Shown here piece after piece: positions 8,816 through 18,446 of a stretch of 64,000 nt of DNA; the stretch's first letter is position 1; each line of letters opens with the position of its first letter. The stretch is taken from contig NZ_PNYB01000004.1 in the NCBI RefSeq assembly GCF_002879855.1, positions 186,001-250,000 on the forward strand, written 5' to 3'. Source of the DNA: Trinickia soli. Its GTDB lineage: Bacteria > Pseudomonadota > Gammaproteobacteria > Burkholderiales > Burkholderiaceae. The position numbers and the translations under genes were made by a program. The notes under the pieces were generated by a model. It worked only from the letters and a program-made list of their open reading frames with translations. It was not told the origin of the DNA and did no database searches.

Positions 8816-9022
8816 ACGCGCGGCCTGCGCGGCGCGATGCCGCGTAGCGCCGGCCGGGCGTCGCCCCATACCGCATAGCGGCCGCGGCGCCCACCGGTTG
8901 CGATTCGAACAGAAGCAAGAAGCAGAGCGCACCGGCGCCAATATCCGTATCATGGGCGACTCATTACACAACAAAGTGCGCCACGGGGTTAGGCCGGCCA
9001 CCGAGCGTGCGCCATCTTCTTC

Positions 9023-9709
9023 ATGTTCGACCATCTCATCTGCGACTGCGACGGCGTGCTCGTCGACAGCGAAATCATCGCCGACCGCACGCTGCTGCGC
9101 GCGCTGTCCGCCGCATTTCCCACCGTCGATTTCAACTCCGTGGCCCACCTCGCTTTCGGTCAACGCACCTCGACGTTTCTTGCCGACCTCGAAACCCGCT
9201 TCGGGATCACGATTCCCGCGGGCTTTCTGGCGGGTGTCGAACGCGAGGTCGACGCCGAACTGAAGCGCTCCCTGGCACCTGTCGCCGGCGTGCGCGATGC
9301 CCTCGAAGCCGTGCCGCTGCCGGCCGCCGTCGTCTCGAACAGCCGGCTCACGCGGATCGCCGCGTCGCTCGCGCGCGTGGGGCTGGCCGACATCTTCGGC
9401 CCGCGCGTCTTCAGCGCGGAACAAGTCGCGCGGCCCAAGCCCCACCCCGATGTCTATCTGCACGCCGCGCGCGAGCTCGGCGTTGCCCCGGAGCGCTGCC
9501 TCGTTATCGAAGACAGCGTCACCGGGCTCGCCGCCGCCCGGGCCGCCGGCATGATGACGATCGCGTTCGTCGGGGCGAGCCATGTGCCCCAAGGCTACGC
9601 CCAGGTGCTGCGCAATCTGGGCGTGACCCGCATCGTCGAACACATGGAGCAATTGCCCGCGCTGATCGCCGCCGGACTGCGAGGCGAATTCGGGCAATTG
9701 CAGTCCTGA
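9023..9709 (+). CDS. HAD-superfamily IA phosphatase
   Basis: The 228-residue protein begins with the catalytic DCDGVLVDSE (motif I, nucleophile and general acid Asp). The VVSNSRL motif II is near residue 102, Lys in RPKPHPDVY follows, and the VIEDSVTGLAAARAAGM metal site (motif IV) is near residue 160. A helical cap lies between motifs I and II. The organisation matches the family of 6-phosphogluconate phosphatase and beta-phosphoglucomutase-like enzymes. It follows the glp genes by about 200 bp but has its own start region, and its substrate, a small sugar phosphate in the cytoplasm, cannot be defined from sequence. Confidence 0.88.
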   Translation: MFDHLICDCDGVLVDSEIIADRTLLRALSAAFPTVDFNSVAHLAFGQRTSTFLADLETRFGITIPAGFLAGVEREVDAELKRSLAPVAGVRDALEAVPLPAAVVSNSRLTRIAASLARVGLADIFGPRVFSAEQVARPKPHPDVYLHAARELGVAPERCLVIEDSVTGLAAARAAGMMTIAFVGASHVPQGYAQVLRNLGVTRIVEHMEQLPALIAAGLRGEFGQLQS

Positions 9710-9812
9710 CGACAGACGGCGAAGCAGGCTTCGCGCCGTCGCGTCAGAGGACATCGGGCGGCGGTCCACCGCCAAGGGTCGACCGCCAACCGTCACCCGT
9801 CATCCGCCGCGG

Positions 9813-10568
9813 TTACGCTTCCTCCGAGACACAGCACTCGCGCTCATGCGCCGCAACGGCTGGGCCGGAGGCTGCGGCCGCAGCGACAGCCGCAGCCAAC
9901 GTGCGACGAAATTCGACGAGTTCCTCGATCGTCAGGATCGGAAATCCGTGCTTCTCGGCGAAACGTTCGATGTCGGCGCCGCGCGTCATCGTGCCGTCTT
10001 CGTTCATGAGTTCGCACAGCACGCCGGCCGGCGCCAGCCCCGCGAGAACGGCGAGGTCGACCGAGCCTTCGGTATGTCCGCGGCGAGCAAGCACGCCGCC
10101 GGCCTGCGCGCGCAGCGGGAACACATGTCCGGGGCGCACGATATCGTCGGGTTGCGCATGCTCGGCGATCGCCGCACGGATCGTCGTCACGCGATCGACG
10201 GCCGAGACCCCCGTGCCGACGCCATGACGCGCCTCGATCGACACCGTGAACGCCGTCCCGTAGCGGCTTTCGTTGTGCGGGACCATCGGCGGCAACGCGA
10301 GTGCGCGGATCTTTTCATCGGGCAGGCATAGACACACGATGCCGCTGCATTCGCGGATCAACAGCGCCATCGTCTCGACGGTCAAGCGATCGGCCGCGAC
10401 GACGAGATCGGCTTCGTTCTCGCGGTCGTGGTCGTCCAGCAAGACGACGGCGCGGCCTGCACGCAGCGCGTCGAGCGCTCGGGCAATGCGCGGCGGAACC
10501 GGCTTGGTATTGAGAAACGGGAGTTCGGCGATCGCCGTGGAGACGGATACAGAAACAGGTAAAGACAT
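9813..10568 (-). CDS. ribB: 3,4-dihydroxy-2-butanone 4-phosphate synthase
   Basis: The 251-residue enzyme makes the four-carbon unit of riboflavin from ribulose-5-phosphate. Conserved blocks are [18 protein letters not shown] (metal-binding DxExE region), [10 protein letters not shown], and [11 protein letters not shown] with the catalytic His, then [13 protein letters not shown]. Only the RibB domain is present; the last 30 residues are an Ala-rich tail rather than a GTP cyclohydrolase II domain. The start at 10568 follows GGGGAGCG and leaves a long leader that contains an FMN riboswitch, so expression should fall when FMN is abundant. Confidence 0.95.
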   Translation of the reverse strand: MSLPVSVSVSTAIAELPFLNTKPVPPRIARALDALRAGRAVVLLDDHDRENEADLVVAADRLTVETMALLIRECSGIVCLCLPDEKIRALALPPMVPHNESRYGTAFTVSIEARHGVGTGVSAVDRVTTIRAAIAEHAQPDDIVRPGHVFPLRAQAGGVLARRGHTEGSVDLAVLAGLAPAGVLCELMNEDGTMTRGADIERFAEKHGFPILTIEELVEFRRTLAAAVAAAAASGPAVAAHERECCVSEEA

Positions 10569-10739
10569 GTGAAACGCTCCCCGCAAGAGAAAAAAGGCGA
10601 AAAACGTTTCAGGGCATCGCAAACAGGCACGAACGTCACCGCGCCCGGCGCGGCAAAGATGACCGCGTCAGGAACGGGCAAGCCGGGGCGGGCGAACGAA
10701 CGCCTTCCCTTCTCATAGACAGAGTGTGACTGTCTGCGC

Positions 10740-10917
10740 ATCTTCTTCCATCCGGACTTTGACCGTCGGCTCTGGCATCGCACCAGATCTGCTGACCCTG
10801 CGCGTGCCGGCCCGTGAAAGACGGGCCGTTCGAGCAGGCGCTCGCGGGCTTGCCGGCGCCGCATACGATGCTGGCCGACTTACCGCCGGTGGGGAATTTC
10901 GCCCCGCCCTGAAGACG
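10740..10917 (-). ncRNA. FMN riboswitch (RFN element) controlling ribB
   Basis: On the minus strand the RFN consensus is complete. The closing stem TCTTC near 10915 pairs with GAAGA near 10745. The 5' block has AGGGCGGGG and GAAATTCCCCACCGGCGGTA. The 3' block has GTCAGCAGATCTGGTG, GCCAGAGCCGACGGT and AAAGTCCGGATGG. A variable stem-loop (GGCCCGTCTTTCACGGGCC) sits in the middle, as usual. It ends about 170 bases before the ribB start, leaving room for an expression platform. Confidence 0.95.
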
Positions 10918-11027
10918 CACTGATAAACACAGCCGGCACCAGGCCGGCGCGAAAGAGCATACATGAGCGATCCTCGCCCTGCAGCGAAGGCCCTCGCCTC
11001 AGCGCGGGCAATCGGTCCGCCGTCGGT

Positions 11028-12209
11028 TCAAGAGACGCATTGCGTCGCCGCCCGAGGCGCGCGGGTCCGGCGCGCGTCGAGGTAGCCGGCCAGGATCGTC
11101 ACGAATAGCGCGGCGATGGTCACGGCCACGGCCACCCACGGCAGGGCATCGAGCCGCGCGCCTTGCGTCAGGGCAAACCCGCCGAGCCACGCGCCGGCCG
11201 CATTGCCCACGTTGAAGGCGCCGATGTTCAGCGTCGAGGCGAGATGCGGCGCATGACTTGCCTTCTCGACGACCCGCATCTGCAGCGGCGGCACGGTCGC
11301 AAACGCTGCGATGCCCCACACGAACACGGTGACGGCGGCCGGCACGGCCGCGTGGCTCGTCTTCGCGAACGCCGCCATGACGATTGCGAGCGCGACGAGG
11401 ATGCCCGCAAGCGACGGCATCAGCGCGCGATCGGCCAACTTGCCGCCCACCACATTGCCGACGGTCAACCCCGCACCGAACAGCACGAGGATCAGCGTGA
11501 CGGCGCGCGGCGAAAAGCCGCTGACCTGTTCGAGAATGGGCGCGATGTACGTGAACACGACGAATACGCCGCCGAAGCCGAGCACGGTCATTGCCAGCGC
11601 CAGCCACACTTGCGGCTCTTTGAGCACGCGCACCTCGCGGGCAAGTCCGACCGGAGCGGCATCGTGTCGCTTCGGCACGAGGGCCGTGATACCGGCGAGC
11701 GAGAGCACGCCGAGCACCGCCACGATCCAAAACGACAGGCGCCAGCCCCACGACTGACCGACGAACGTGCCGAAGGGCACGCCAAGCACGTTCGCGAGCG
11801 TGAGCCCCGTGAACATCAGCGCGATCGCGCTGGCCTGCTTTTCACGAGCGACGAGGGAAGCGGCGACTACGGCGCCGATGCCGAAAAACGAGCCGTGCGC
11901 AAAGGACGTGACGACGCGCGCGATCATCAGCATCCGATAATCGGCCGCCACGGCGCACAGGACATTGCCGACGATGAACACGATCATCAACGCCTGCAGC
12001 GCCGCCTTGCGCGGCATCTTGCTGGTCAGAACGGCGAGCACGGGCGCGCCGACCGCCACACCGAGCGCATAGCCCGAAACGAGCAGACCGGCCGACGGAA
12101 TGGAGACGGACAAGTCGCGTGCGACATCGGGCAAGAGGCCCATGATGACGAACTCGGTCGTACCGATGGCGAAAGCGCTCAGCGCAAGCGCGAGCAGGGG
12201 TATAGGCAT
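11028..12209 (-). CDS. MFS efflux transporter, AraJ/YdhP-like
   Basis: The 393-residue protein has about twelve hydrophobic segments. The first is LALALSAFAIGTTEFVIMGL, a signature of the DHA1 sugar-efflux/AraJ group (drug:H+ antiporter). The GxxxD/R motif A-like loop is TSKMPRKA after the second segment. The Met at 12209 is chosen because upstream codons lack hydrophobic character and run into the regulatory region. It is divergent from the LysR-type gene at 12325, which is the likely regulator. The substrate is unknown. Confidence 0.85.
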   Translation of the reverse strand: MPIPLLALALSAFAIGTTEFVIMGLLPDVARDLSVSIPSAGLLVSGYALGVAVGAPVLAVLTSKMPRKAALQALMIVFIVGNVLCAVAADYRMLMIARVVTSFAHGSFFGIGAVVAASLVAREKQASAIALMFTGLTLANVLGVPFGTFVGQSWGWRLSFWIVAVLGVLSLAGITALVPKRHDAAPVGLAREVRVLKEPQVWLALAMTVLGFGGVFVVFTYIAPILEQVSGFSPRAVTLILVLFGAGLTVGNVVGGKLADRALMPSLAGILVALAIVMAAFAKTSHAAVPAAVTVFVWGIAAFATVPPLQMRVVEKASHAPHLASTLNIGAFNVGNAAGAWLGGFALTQGARLDALPWVAVAVTIAALFVTILAGYLDARRTRAPRAATQCVS

Positions 12210-12324
12210 GTCGAATCTCCGGCAACGAAAGCGGGTCTGGCGGGAGTTCGCATTGTCGAGCCGATCAAATCGATTGATAATTGCCGCATTGATTGAATTA
12301 TTTTCAAACAAAATCGAATAATCC
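12210..12324. promoter_or_regulatory. Divergent MFS/LysR promoter region
   Basis: This 115-bp AT-rich gap holds overlapping repeats ATTGATAATTG and ATTGATTGAAT (about 12273-12299), which resemble LysR-type T-N11-A boxes. It should contain promoters for both genes. Confidence 0.35.
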
Positions 12325-13263
12325 ATGGATCGACTGGGCGACATCCGCTTGTTCGTCGAAGCAGCGCGCTTGGGCGGCATCTCGGCGGCGGGTAGAAAAC
12401 TCGGCGTCACGCCGGCAGCGGCCAGCGCGCGCCTGGCCAAGCTCGAAGCATCGCTTTCCACGCGGCTGTTCGAGCGGACGACGCGCCAGTTGCGGCTCAC
12501 CGAAGAGGGGCGGGTCTACCTGCGGCACTGCATGCGCGCCCTGCAAGCGCTCGATGACGGCGACGCCGCGCTGCAGGCGGGCCGCTCCGTCGTCAGCGGC
12601 AAGATCCGCATTTCAACGACGTCCGATTTCGGCCGAAATCTGCTGATGGGGTGGCTCGACGAATTCAACGCGCTCCACCCCGACGTCACGTTTGCGCTGA
12701 CGCTGGCCGATTCGGTCTCGAATCTGCTGCACGACGACCTCGATCTGGCGATCCGCTTCGGCGCACCGCGCGAGGATACGTCGCTGATTGCGCGGCGGCT
12801 CGCGACCAACCGGCGCGTGCTCGTCGCCTCGCCGGCCTATCTGGAGCGGCACGGCGAACCGTCCTCGCCGGCCGATCTGGCGCGGTTTCAGTGCATTATC
12901 TTGTCGATCGCGTCGGGCCCCCTCAACGAATGGCGTTTCGTGCGCGGCGACGAAACGATCGATTACGCGGCGCCGCTCGACGCCTCGCGCGAGACCAACG
13001 ACGGCGCCGTCACGCGCATCTGGGCCGTGGACGGCTATGGGATTGCGCTGAAATCGCTCTGGGACATCGACGCCGATCTGCGGGCCGGCCGCCTGCGCAT
13101 CGTCCTGCGCGACTGGCGCTACGCATGGGATTCGCCGCTGCATGCCCTGTTCCATCGGAACCGATACCGGCCGCCGCGCGTGCGTGCGCTGCTCGATTTC
13201 CTGATCGAGCGCTTCGCCCAGGTCGAGCGGGACTGGGCGGAGTTGCCGGGGCTCATGCGCTGA
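12325..13263 (+). CDS. LysR-family transcriptional regulator
   Basis: The 312-residue protein has the N-terminal winged HTH ([20 protein letters not shown], then [14 protein letters not shown]) and a C-terminal periplasmic-binding-like effector domain beginning at SGKIRIS near residue 92. It belongs to the CrgA/DmlR-like group that often controls a divergent transporter or oxidoreductase. Here the divergent neighbour is the MFS pump at 11028, which it probably activates or represses. The effector is unknown. Confidence 0.9.
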   Translation: MDRLGDIRLFVEAARLGGISAAGRKLGVTPAAASARLAKLEASLSTRLFERTTRQLRLTEEGRVYLRHCMRALQALDDGDAALQAGRSVVSGKIRISTTSDFGRNLLMGWLDEFNALHPDVTFALTLADSVSNLLHDDLDLAIRFGAPREDTSLIARRLATNRRVLVASPAYLERHGEPSSPADLARFQCIILSIASGPLNEWRFVRGDETIDYAAPLDASRETNDGAVTRIWAVDGYGIALKSLWDIDADLRAGRLRIVLRDWRYAWDSPLHALFHRNRYRPPRVRALLDFLIERFAQVERDWAELPGLMR

Positions 13264-13388
13264 CCGGCTATAATGACGGGTTATGCGGCGGCGCCTGCGC
13301 CCCGCTTAACGGCCAAACGGCGACGCCCTTTGCCGGCTCTCTCGAATTACCTACGCCCCCAGGTCAACCACTGCGAACGGCGAGCCTC

Positions 13389-14756
13389 ATGACCAAGAAA
13401 GTTTATGTAAAGACGTTCGGCTGCCAGATGAACGAGTACGACTCCGACAAGATGGTCGACGTACTCGGCGCGGCCGAAGGACTCGTCAAGACGGATTCCC
13501 CGGAAGACGCTGACGTCATCCTCTTCAACACCTGCTCCGTGCGCGAGAAGGCGCAAGAAAAGGTGTTCTCCGATCTGGGGCGCGTGCGCGAGCTCAAGGA
13601 AGCGAAACCCGGCCTGCTGATCGGTGTCGGCGGTTGCGTCGCGAGCCAGGAAGGCGCGGCGATCGTCGCGCGTGCGCCCTACGTCGATCTCGTGTTCGGT
13701 CCGCAAACGCTGCATCGGCTGCCGCAAATGATCGACGCTCGCCGCGAAAGCGGTCGTGCGCAAGTCGATATCTCGTTCCCCGAAATCGAAAAATTCGACC
13801 ATCTGCCGCCCGCGCGCGTCGACGGTCCGAGCGCGTTCGTTTCGATCATGGAAGGGTGCAGCAAGTATTGCAGCTACTGCGTCGTGCCCTACACGCGCGG
13901 CGACGAAGTCTCGCGCCCGCTCGACGACGTCCTCACCGAAATCGCGGGCCTCGCCGACCAAGGCGTACGCGAAGTCACGCTGCTCGGCCAAAACGTGAAC
14001 GCCTATCGCGGCGCGCTGACTTCCGGTTCGAGCGAGATCGCCGATTTCGCAACGTTGATCGAATACGTCGCCGATATTCCCGGCATCGAGCGCATCCGCT
14101 ATACGACTTCGCATCCGAAAGAATTCACGCAGCGCCTCATCGATGTCTACGCGAAGGTCGACAAGCTCGTCTCGCACCTGCATCTGCCGGTGCAGCACGG
14201 CTCGGACCGCATCCTCATGGCCATGAAGCGCGGCTATACGGTGCTCGAATACAAATCGGTCATTCGCCGCCTGCGTGCGATCCGGCCTGACCTGTCGCTC
14301 TCCACGGACATCATCGTCGGCTTCCCCGGCGAAACGCAGGAAGACTTCGACAAGACGATGGCGCTCGTGCACGAGATGAGCTACGACACGAGCTTCTCGT
14401 TCATCTACAGTCCGCGCCCCGGCACGCCCGCCGCGAACCTGCACGACGACACGCCGCGCGAAGTCAAGCTCGCCCGCCTGCAACATCTGCAGGCGACGAT
14501 CGAAGCCAACGTCGTGCGAATCAGCGAAGCGATGGTCGGCAGCGTCGAGCGCATCCTCGTCGAGCGCCCCGCCCGCAAAGACCCGAACGAGCTGGCCGGC
14601 CGCACGGCCAACAACCGCGTCGTGAACTTCCCGGCGCCGGCGGCTTCGCATGCCCGGCTGATCGGTCAGATGATCGACGTTCGCATCACGCGCGCCTATC
14701 CGCATTCGCTGCGCGGCGAGCTCGTGCTCGTCGACCAGGCCGATTCCATCGCTTAA
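13389..14756 (+). CDS. miaB: tRNA-2-methylthio-N6-dimethylallyladenosine synthase
   Basis: The 455-residue radical-SAM methylthiotransferase modifies A37 of tRNAs reading U-starting codons. Domains in order are: the N-terminal UPF0004 domain with Cys residues in [20 protein letters not shown] and GVGGCVAS binding one Fe-S cluster; the radical SAM domain with [16 protein letters not shown] (CxxxCxxC) near residue 155; and a C-terminal TRAM domain for RNA binding. The ATG at 13389 matches the family N-terminus [12 protein letters not shown]. It starts the conserved miaB-phoH-ybeY row. Confidence 0.97.
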   Translation: MTKKVYVKTFGCQMNEYDSDKMVDVLGAAEGLVKTDSPEDADVILFNTCSVREKAQEKVFSDLGRVRELKEAKPGLLIGVGGCVASQEGAAIVARAPYVDLVFGPQTLHRLPQMIDARRESGRAQVDISFPEIEKFDHLPPARVDGPSAFVSIMEGCSKYCSYCVVPYTRGDEVSRPLDDVLTEIAGLADQGVREVTLLGQNVNAYRGALTSGSSEIADFATLIEYVADIPGIERIRYTTSHPKEFTQRLIDVYAKVDKLVSHLHLPVQHGSDRILMAMKRGYTVLEYKSVIRRLRAIRPDLSLSTDIIVGFPGETQEDFDKTMALVHEMSYDTSFSFIYSPRPGTPAANLHDDTPREVKLARLQHLQATIEANVVRISEAMVGSVERILVERPARKDPNELAGRTANNRVVNFPAPAASHARLIGQMIDVRITRAYPHSLRGELVLVDQADSIA

Positions 14757-14772
14757 GGAACGCTCCCTCGCC

Positions 14773-15834
14773 TTGAAGAACGCCCCGTCCCTGGAATTCA
14801 CCGCGCCGCGCGAAGACAACGCGCGCCTTGCCAACCTCTGCGGGCCGCTCGACGAAAATCTGCGGCAGATCGAGCAGGCGCTCGATGTGACGCTGCAGCG
14901 GCGCGGCCATCGCATCTCGATCCGCGGACGCGGCGCGAAAGTCGCGCTCGGCGCCCTCGAAACCTTCTACAACCGCGCGCGCGAGCCGCTGTCCGTCGAC
15001 GACATTCAGCTCGCGCTCGTCGAAACGCGCCACCCGGGCAACCGCGGGGCGAAAGCCGGAGCCGACGACGGCGACGCCGGCCGCTATGATCCCGATCACC
15101 CGTTTGACGAGCCGGTAGGCGAAGACGACGTCAGCGTCGAAGAACTCGGTCCCAAGCTCTACACGCGCCGCGCCGACCTGCGCGGGCGCACGCCGGCACA
15201 GCGCGAATACCTGAAGCAAATCGTCGCGCACGACGTGACGTTCGGGGTCGGGCCGGCCGGTACGGGCAAGACCTACCTCGCCGTCGCTTGCGCCGTCGAT
15301 GCGCTCGAGCGCGATCAGGTCAAACGCATCGTGCTCACGCGCCCGGCCGTCGAAGCGGGCGAGCGGCTCGGGTTCCTGCCCGGCGATCTCGCGCAGAAGG
15401 TCGATCCGTATCTGCGCCCGCTCTACGACGCGCTCTACGATCTGCTCGGCTTCGACAAGACGGCGAAGATGTTCGAGCGGCAGATGATCGAAATCGCGCC
15501 GCTCGCCTATATGCGCGGGCGCACGCTCAATCACGCGTTCATCATCCTCGACGAAGCGCAGAACACGACGCCCGAGCAGATGAAGATGTTCCTGACACGG
15601 ATCGGCTTCGGCTCGAAGGCCGTGGTCACCGGCGATACGACGCAGGTCGATTTGCCGCGCGGTGCAAAGAGCGGCCTCATCGAAGCGCAACAAGTGCTCG
15701 CGAACGTGCGCGGTATTGCGCTGACGCGCTTCACGAGTGCCGATGTCGTGCGCCACCCGCTCGTTGCCCGCATCGTCGAAGCCTACGACCAGCACACGAA
15801 GAAGGACGACACCGCGCACATCGACGGACGATAA
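14773..15834 (+). CDS. ybeZ: PhoH-like ATPase (YbeZ)
   Basis: The 353-residue cytoplasmic ATPase has an N-terminal KH-like region (about 20-100), then the PhoH domain with Walker A GPAGTGKTYLA near residue 160 and Walker B FIILDEAQN near 258. YbeZ works with the endoribonuclease YbeY, encoded 57 bp downstream, in rRNA maturation and ribosome quality control. A TTG at 14773 is the best start: the family N-terminus PSLEFTAPREDNARL follows it, and AAGGA lies about 12 bases upstream, overlapping the end of miaB. Confidence 0.94.
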   Translation: MKNAPSLEFTAPREDNARLANLCGPLDENLRQIEQALDVTLQRRGHRISIRGRGAKVALGALETFYNRAREPLSVDDIQLALVETRHPGNRGAKAGADDGDAGRYDPDHPFDEPVGEDDVSVEELGPKLYTRRADLRGRTPAQREYLKQIVAHDVTFGVGPAGTGKTYLAVACAVDALERDQVKRIVLTRPAVEAGERLGFLPGDLAQKVDPYLRPLYDALYDLLGFDKTAKMFERQMIEIAPLAYMRGRTLNHAFIILDEAQNTTPEQMKMFLTRIGFGSKAVVTGDTTQVDLPRGAKSGLIEAQQVLANVRGIALTRFTSADVVRHPLVARIVEAYDQHTKKDDTAHIDGR

Positions 15835-15891
15835 CGTCAACGGCGGGTTGACCGGGGGTCGACAGCGCCGAAACGGATACGAAGCGATCGA

Positions 15892-16374
15892 ATGAACATG
15901 CAAACACGCACGCCGCACTTGAAGCTGACGCTGCAGTTTCCCGCGGCGAAAGCCTTCCCCGCGCATAAGGCGCTGCTGTCGAGAGCGCGCGTGGCCGACT
16001 GGATCAAAGCGGCGCTGTTCGCCGACGGCGAATTGACCGTGCGGTTCGTCGACGCAGAGGAAGGCCGCACGCTCAATCGCACCTACCGCGGCAAGGACTA
16101 TTCGACGAACGTCCTCACGTTTGCCTACGCGGAAAGCGAGGACGATCCTGTCGCGGGCGATCTCGTGCTGTGCTGCCCCGTCATCGAGCACGAGGCAGCC
16201 GAGCAAAGCAAGCCGCTCGAGGCGCATTACGCGCACATGATCGTGCACGGCACGCTTCATGCGCAGGGCTACGACCACGAAACCGACGACGAGGCGCACG
16301 AGATGGAAGCGCTCGAAACGGACATCCTGGGCCGGCTCGGCTATGCCGATCCGTACGGAGATCGTCCCCACTGA
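15892..16374 (+). CDS. ybeY: Endoribonuclease YbeY (16S rRNA maturation)
   Basis: The 160-residue zinc-dependent endoribonuclease is involved in 16S rRNA 3'-end processing and 70S quality control. The metal motif [11 protein letters not shown] (HxxxHxxxxxH) is near residue 121. Conserved [15 protein letters not shown] is near residue 63 and binds the catalytic site arginine/aspartate network. It lies between ybeZ and a chaC-type gene, whose start is only 14 bp away. Confidence 0.96.
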   Translation: MNMQTRTPHLKLTLQFPAAKAFPAHKALLSRARVADWIKAALFADGELTVRFVDAEEGRTLNRTYRGKDYSTNVLTFAYAESEDDPVAGDLVLCCPVIEHEAAEQSKPLEAHYAHMIVHGTLHAQGYDHETDDEAHEMEALETDILGRLGYADPYGDRPH

Positions 16375-16387
16375 CCGCTTGCGCGCG

Positions 16388-17041
16388 ATGTCCGAAACGA
16401 TCCCATCCGCTCCCCCGCTCTCGCCCGCCTGCTGCGGGTACCCGCCCGCGCTCGGCGAGGCGCGGCTGCTCAGCGATGCCGAGCTCGCCCAATCGCTCGC
16501 CGACACGATGAAAGGCTGGGACGGCCGCAGCGATCTCTGGCTGTTCGGCTATGGATCGCTGATCTGGAACCCCGGCATGCCCGCGGCCGAAACGGTGCGG
16601 GCACGCGTGCGCGGCTACCATCGCGGCCTCTACCTGTGGTCGCGCGTGAATCGCGGCACGCCGGAACAGCCGGGCCTCGTGCTGGCGCTCGACCGCGGCG
16701 GCTCATGCACAGGCATGGCGTTCCGCCTGGCGGGCGATGGCGCGGCGCCGCACCTGGAAGCGCTGTGGCGGCGCGAGATGCCGATGGGCTCCTATCGCCC
16801 GGCCTGGTTGCCCTGCTGGCTCGCCGACGGGCGCCGCGTGCCGGCGCTCGCCTTCGTCATGCGACGCGACGTGCCGACCTACACGGGCAAATTGCCCGAT
16901 GAAATCATCACGGCGGTGCTGAACTGCGCCCAGGGCCGCTACGGGACCACGCTCGACTACGTCGCCCGCACCGTTGCGGCGCTGCGCGAGTGCGGCATGC
17001 CCGATCGCGCGCTCGAAGCATTGCTCAAGCGCTGCTTGTGA
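16388..17041 (+). CDS. chaC: Gamma-glutamylcyclotransferase, ChaC family
   Basis: The 217-residue enzyme is predicted to release 5-oxoproline from glutathione or other gamma-glutamyl compounds. The substrate-binding signature LFGYGSLIWNPG is near residue 50. The TYTGKLP motif near residue 165 and the central catalytic Glu region (LWRREM) also fit ChaC. The ATG at 16388 follows ybeY by 14 bp and gives a normal length. It interrupts the otherwise conserved ybeY-corC neighbourhood. A hairpin (GACGCC 17040-17045, GGCGTC 17054-17059) overlaps its stop. Confidence 0.9.
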   Translation: MSETIPSAPPLSPACCGYPPALGEARLLSDAELAQSLADTMKGWDGRSDLWLFGYGSLIWNPGMPAAETVRARVRGYHRGLYLWSRVNRGTPEQPGLVLALDRGGSCTGMAFRLAGDGAAPHLEALWRREMPMGSYRPAWLPCWLADGRRVPALAFVMRRDVPTYTGKLPDEIITAVLNCAQGRYGTTLDYVARTVAALRECGMPDRALEALLKRCL

Positions 17042-17391
17042 CGCCGGCGCTTTGGCGTCGCCCGCGAGGCGGCGCGTCAGCAGCGTGATGGCCGCGAGCG
17101 AAGCACGGCCGTCATGACGGCGATGCGGCCCGCGAACGGCTCGACCGAGCGCCGCCGTGCTCGGACCCGTGATGGTGGCCCGTATGTTCGAGCGCTGCTT
17201 CGTGCGGCCCGCGCACTTCAAACTCTTCCGACATAATTCTTTCGCGCAAACAAGGTAGAAAAACGATGGCGAATCCGGGTTGCCAGCGGGCACTTTGCCA
17301 GGAGCGCCGTCCGCAGTGATGGCCCCGCTTTTGCGTGGTGTATCCTTTACTCTCCGATTACCACGCGTCCAGCCGCGCCGGACGCATCGCC
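17042..17391. other. Intergenic stretch without a recognised gene
   Basis: These 350 bases between chaC and corC contain the short chaC-end hairpin and a run of GC-rich sequence, then a more AT-rich part (about 17221-17268), which may hold the corC promoter. No open frame with a convincing start and composition was found. Confidence 0.5.
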
Positions 17392-18285
17392 ATGAACGAC
17401 GCCTATCCCAGTCGACGCCATACCGACAAGCCAACCGAGAAACGCTCGCTGCTCGAGCGATTGACGGACTTTATCTCGCCCGAGCCCGATTCGCGGGCCG
17501 AACTGCTCGAAATCCTGCAGGACGCGCACGAGCGCAACCTGATCGACGCCGATTCGCTTTCGATGATCGAAGGCGTGTTTCAGGTGTCCGAACTGTGCGC
17601 GCGCGACATTATGGTGCCGCGCGCACAGATGGATGCCATCGATATCGAGCGCAGTCCTGAAGAATTCATCCCTTTCGTTCTCGAAAAGGCGCACTCGCGC
17701 TATCCCGTCTACGAGGGCAACCGCGACAACATCATCGGCGTGCTGCTCGCCAAGGATCTGCTGCGCTACTACGCCGAGGAATCGTTCGACGTGCGCGGCA
17801 TGTTGCGCCCGGCCGTGTTCATTCCCGAGGCGAAGCGCCTGAACGTGTTGCTGCACGACTTCCGCATGAATCGCAATCACATCGCGCTCGTCGTCGACGA
17901 ATACGGCGGCGTGGCGGGGTTGATCACGATCGAAGACGTGCTCGAGCAAATCGTCGGCGACATCGAGGACGAATACGACTTCGACGAGGAAAGCGGCAAC
18001 ATCATCGCCGCGGCAGACGGGCGTTATCGTGTGCGCGCGCTGACCGAAATCGAGCAGTTCAACGAGGTGTTCGGCACTGATTTTTCCGATGAGGAGGTCG
18101 ATACGATCGGCGGCCTCGTGACGCATCATTTCGGCCGCGTGCCGCATCGCGGCGAGCGCGTGCGCATCGACGATCTGCTGTTCGAGATTCTGCGCGGCGA
18201 CGCGCGCCAAGTGCATATGCTGCTCGTGCGGCGCGACCCGCTCGCGGGTCAGCGCGAGCGCGAGGCGCAGCACATACAAACCTGA
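17392..18285 (+). CDS. corC: CorC/HlyC family CBS-domain protein
   Basis: The 297-residue protein has two CBS domains (VSELCARDIMVPRAQMDAI at about 65-83, and the second around ALVVDEYGGVAGLITIEDVL at 160-180). A C-terminal CorC_HlyC domain (from VRALTEIEQFNEVF) follows. It lacks membrane segments, so it is the soluble CorC type, linked to Mg2+/Co2+ efflux with CorA/YbeX function. YbeX/CorC is also reported to act with YbeY in ribosome metabolism. The ATG at 17392 is preferred to an upstream start at 17335 because the family begins with a charged N-terminus. lnt follows at 161 bp. Confidence 0.93.
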   Translation: MNDAYPSRRHTDKPTEKRSLLERLTDFISPEPDSRAELLEILQDAHERNLIDADSLSMIEGVFQVSELCARDIMVPRAQMDAIDIERSPEEFIPFVLEKAHSRYPVYEGNRDNIIGVLLAKDLLRYYAEESFDVRGMLRPAVFIPEAKRLNVLLHDFRMNRNHIALVVDEYGGVAGLITIEDVLEQIVGDIEDEYDFDEESGNIIAAADGRYRVRALTEIEQFNEVFGTDFSDEEVDTIGGLVTHHFGRVPHRGERVRIDDLLFEILRGDARQVHMLLVRRDPLAGQREREAQHIQT

Positions 18286-18446
18286 TTCGAAGCCGGGCGC
18301 GGCCGCACGCAAGCGCAGGCGCGAGCTGTGGCGTCAGGCGCCTGGTCCCGCGGCGCCGGCGGGCGCCGCTCGAGAACCCGCGTCGTGCAAACGCGCGCCG
18401 GCCCTCATCGAATCAAACGCCCACCGTTTTGCTACGGCATTTATCC

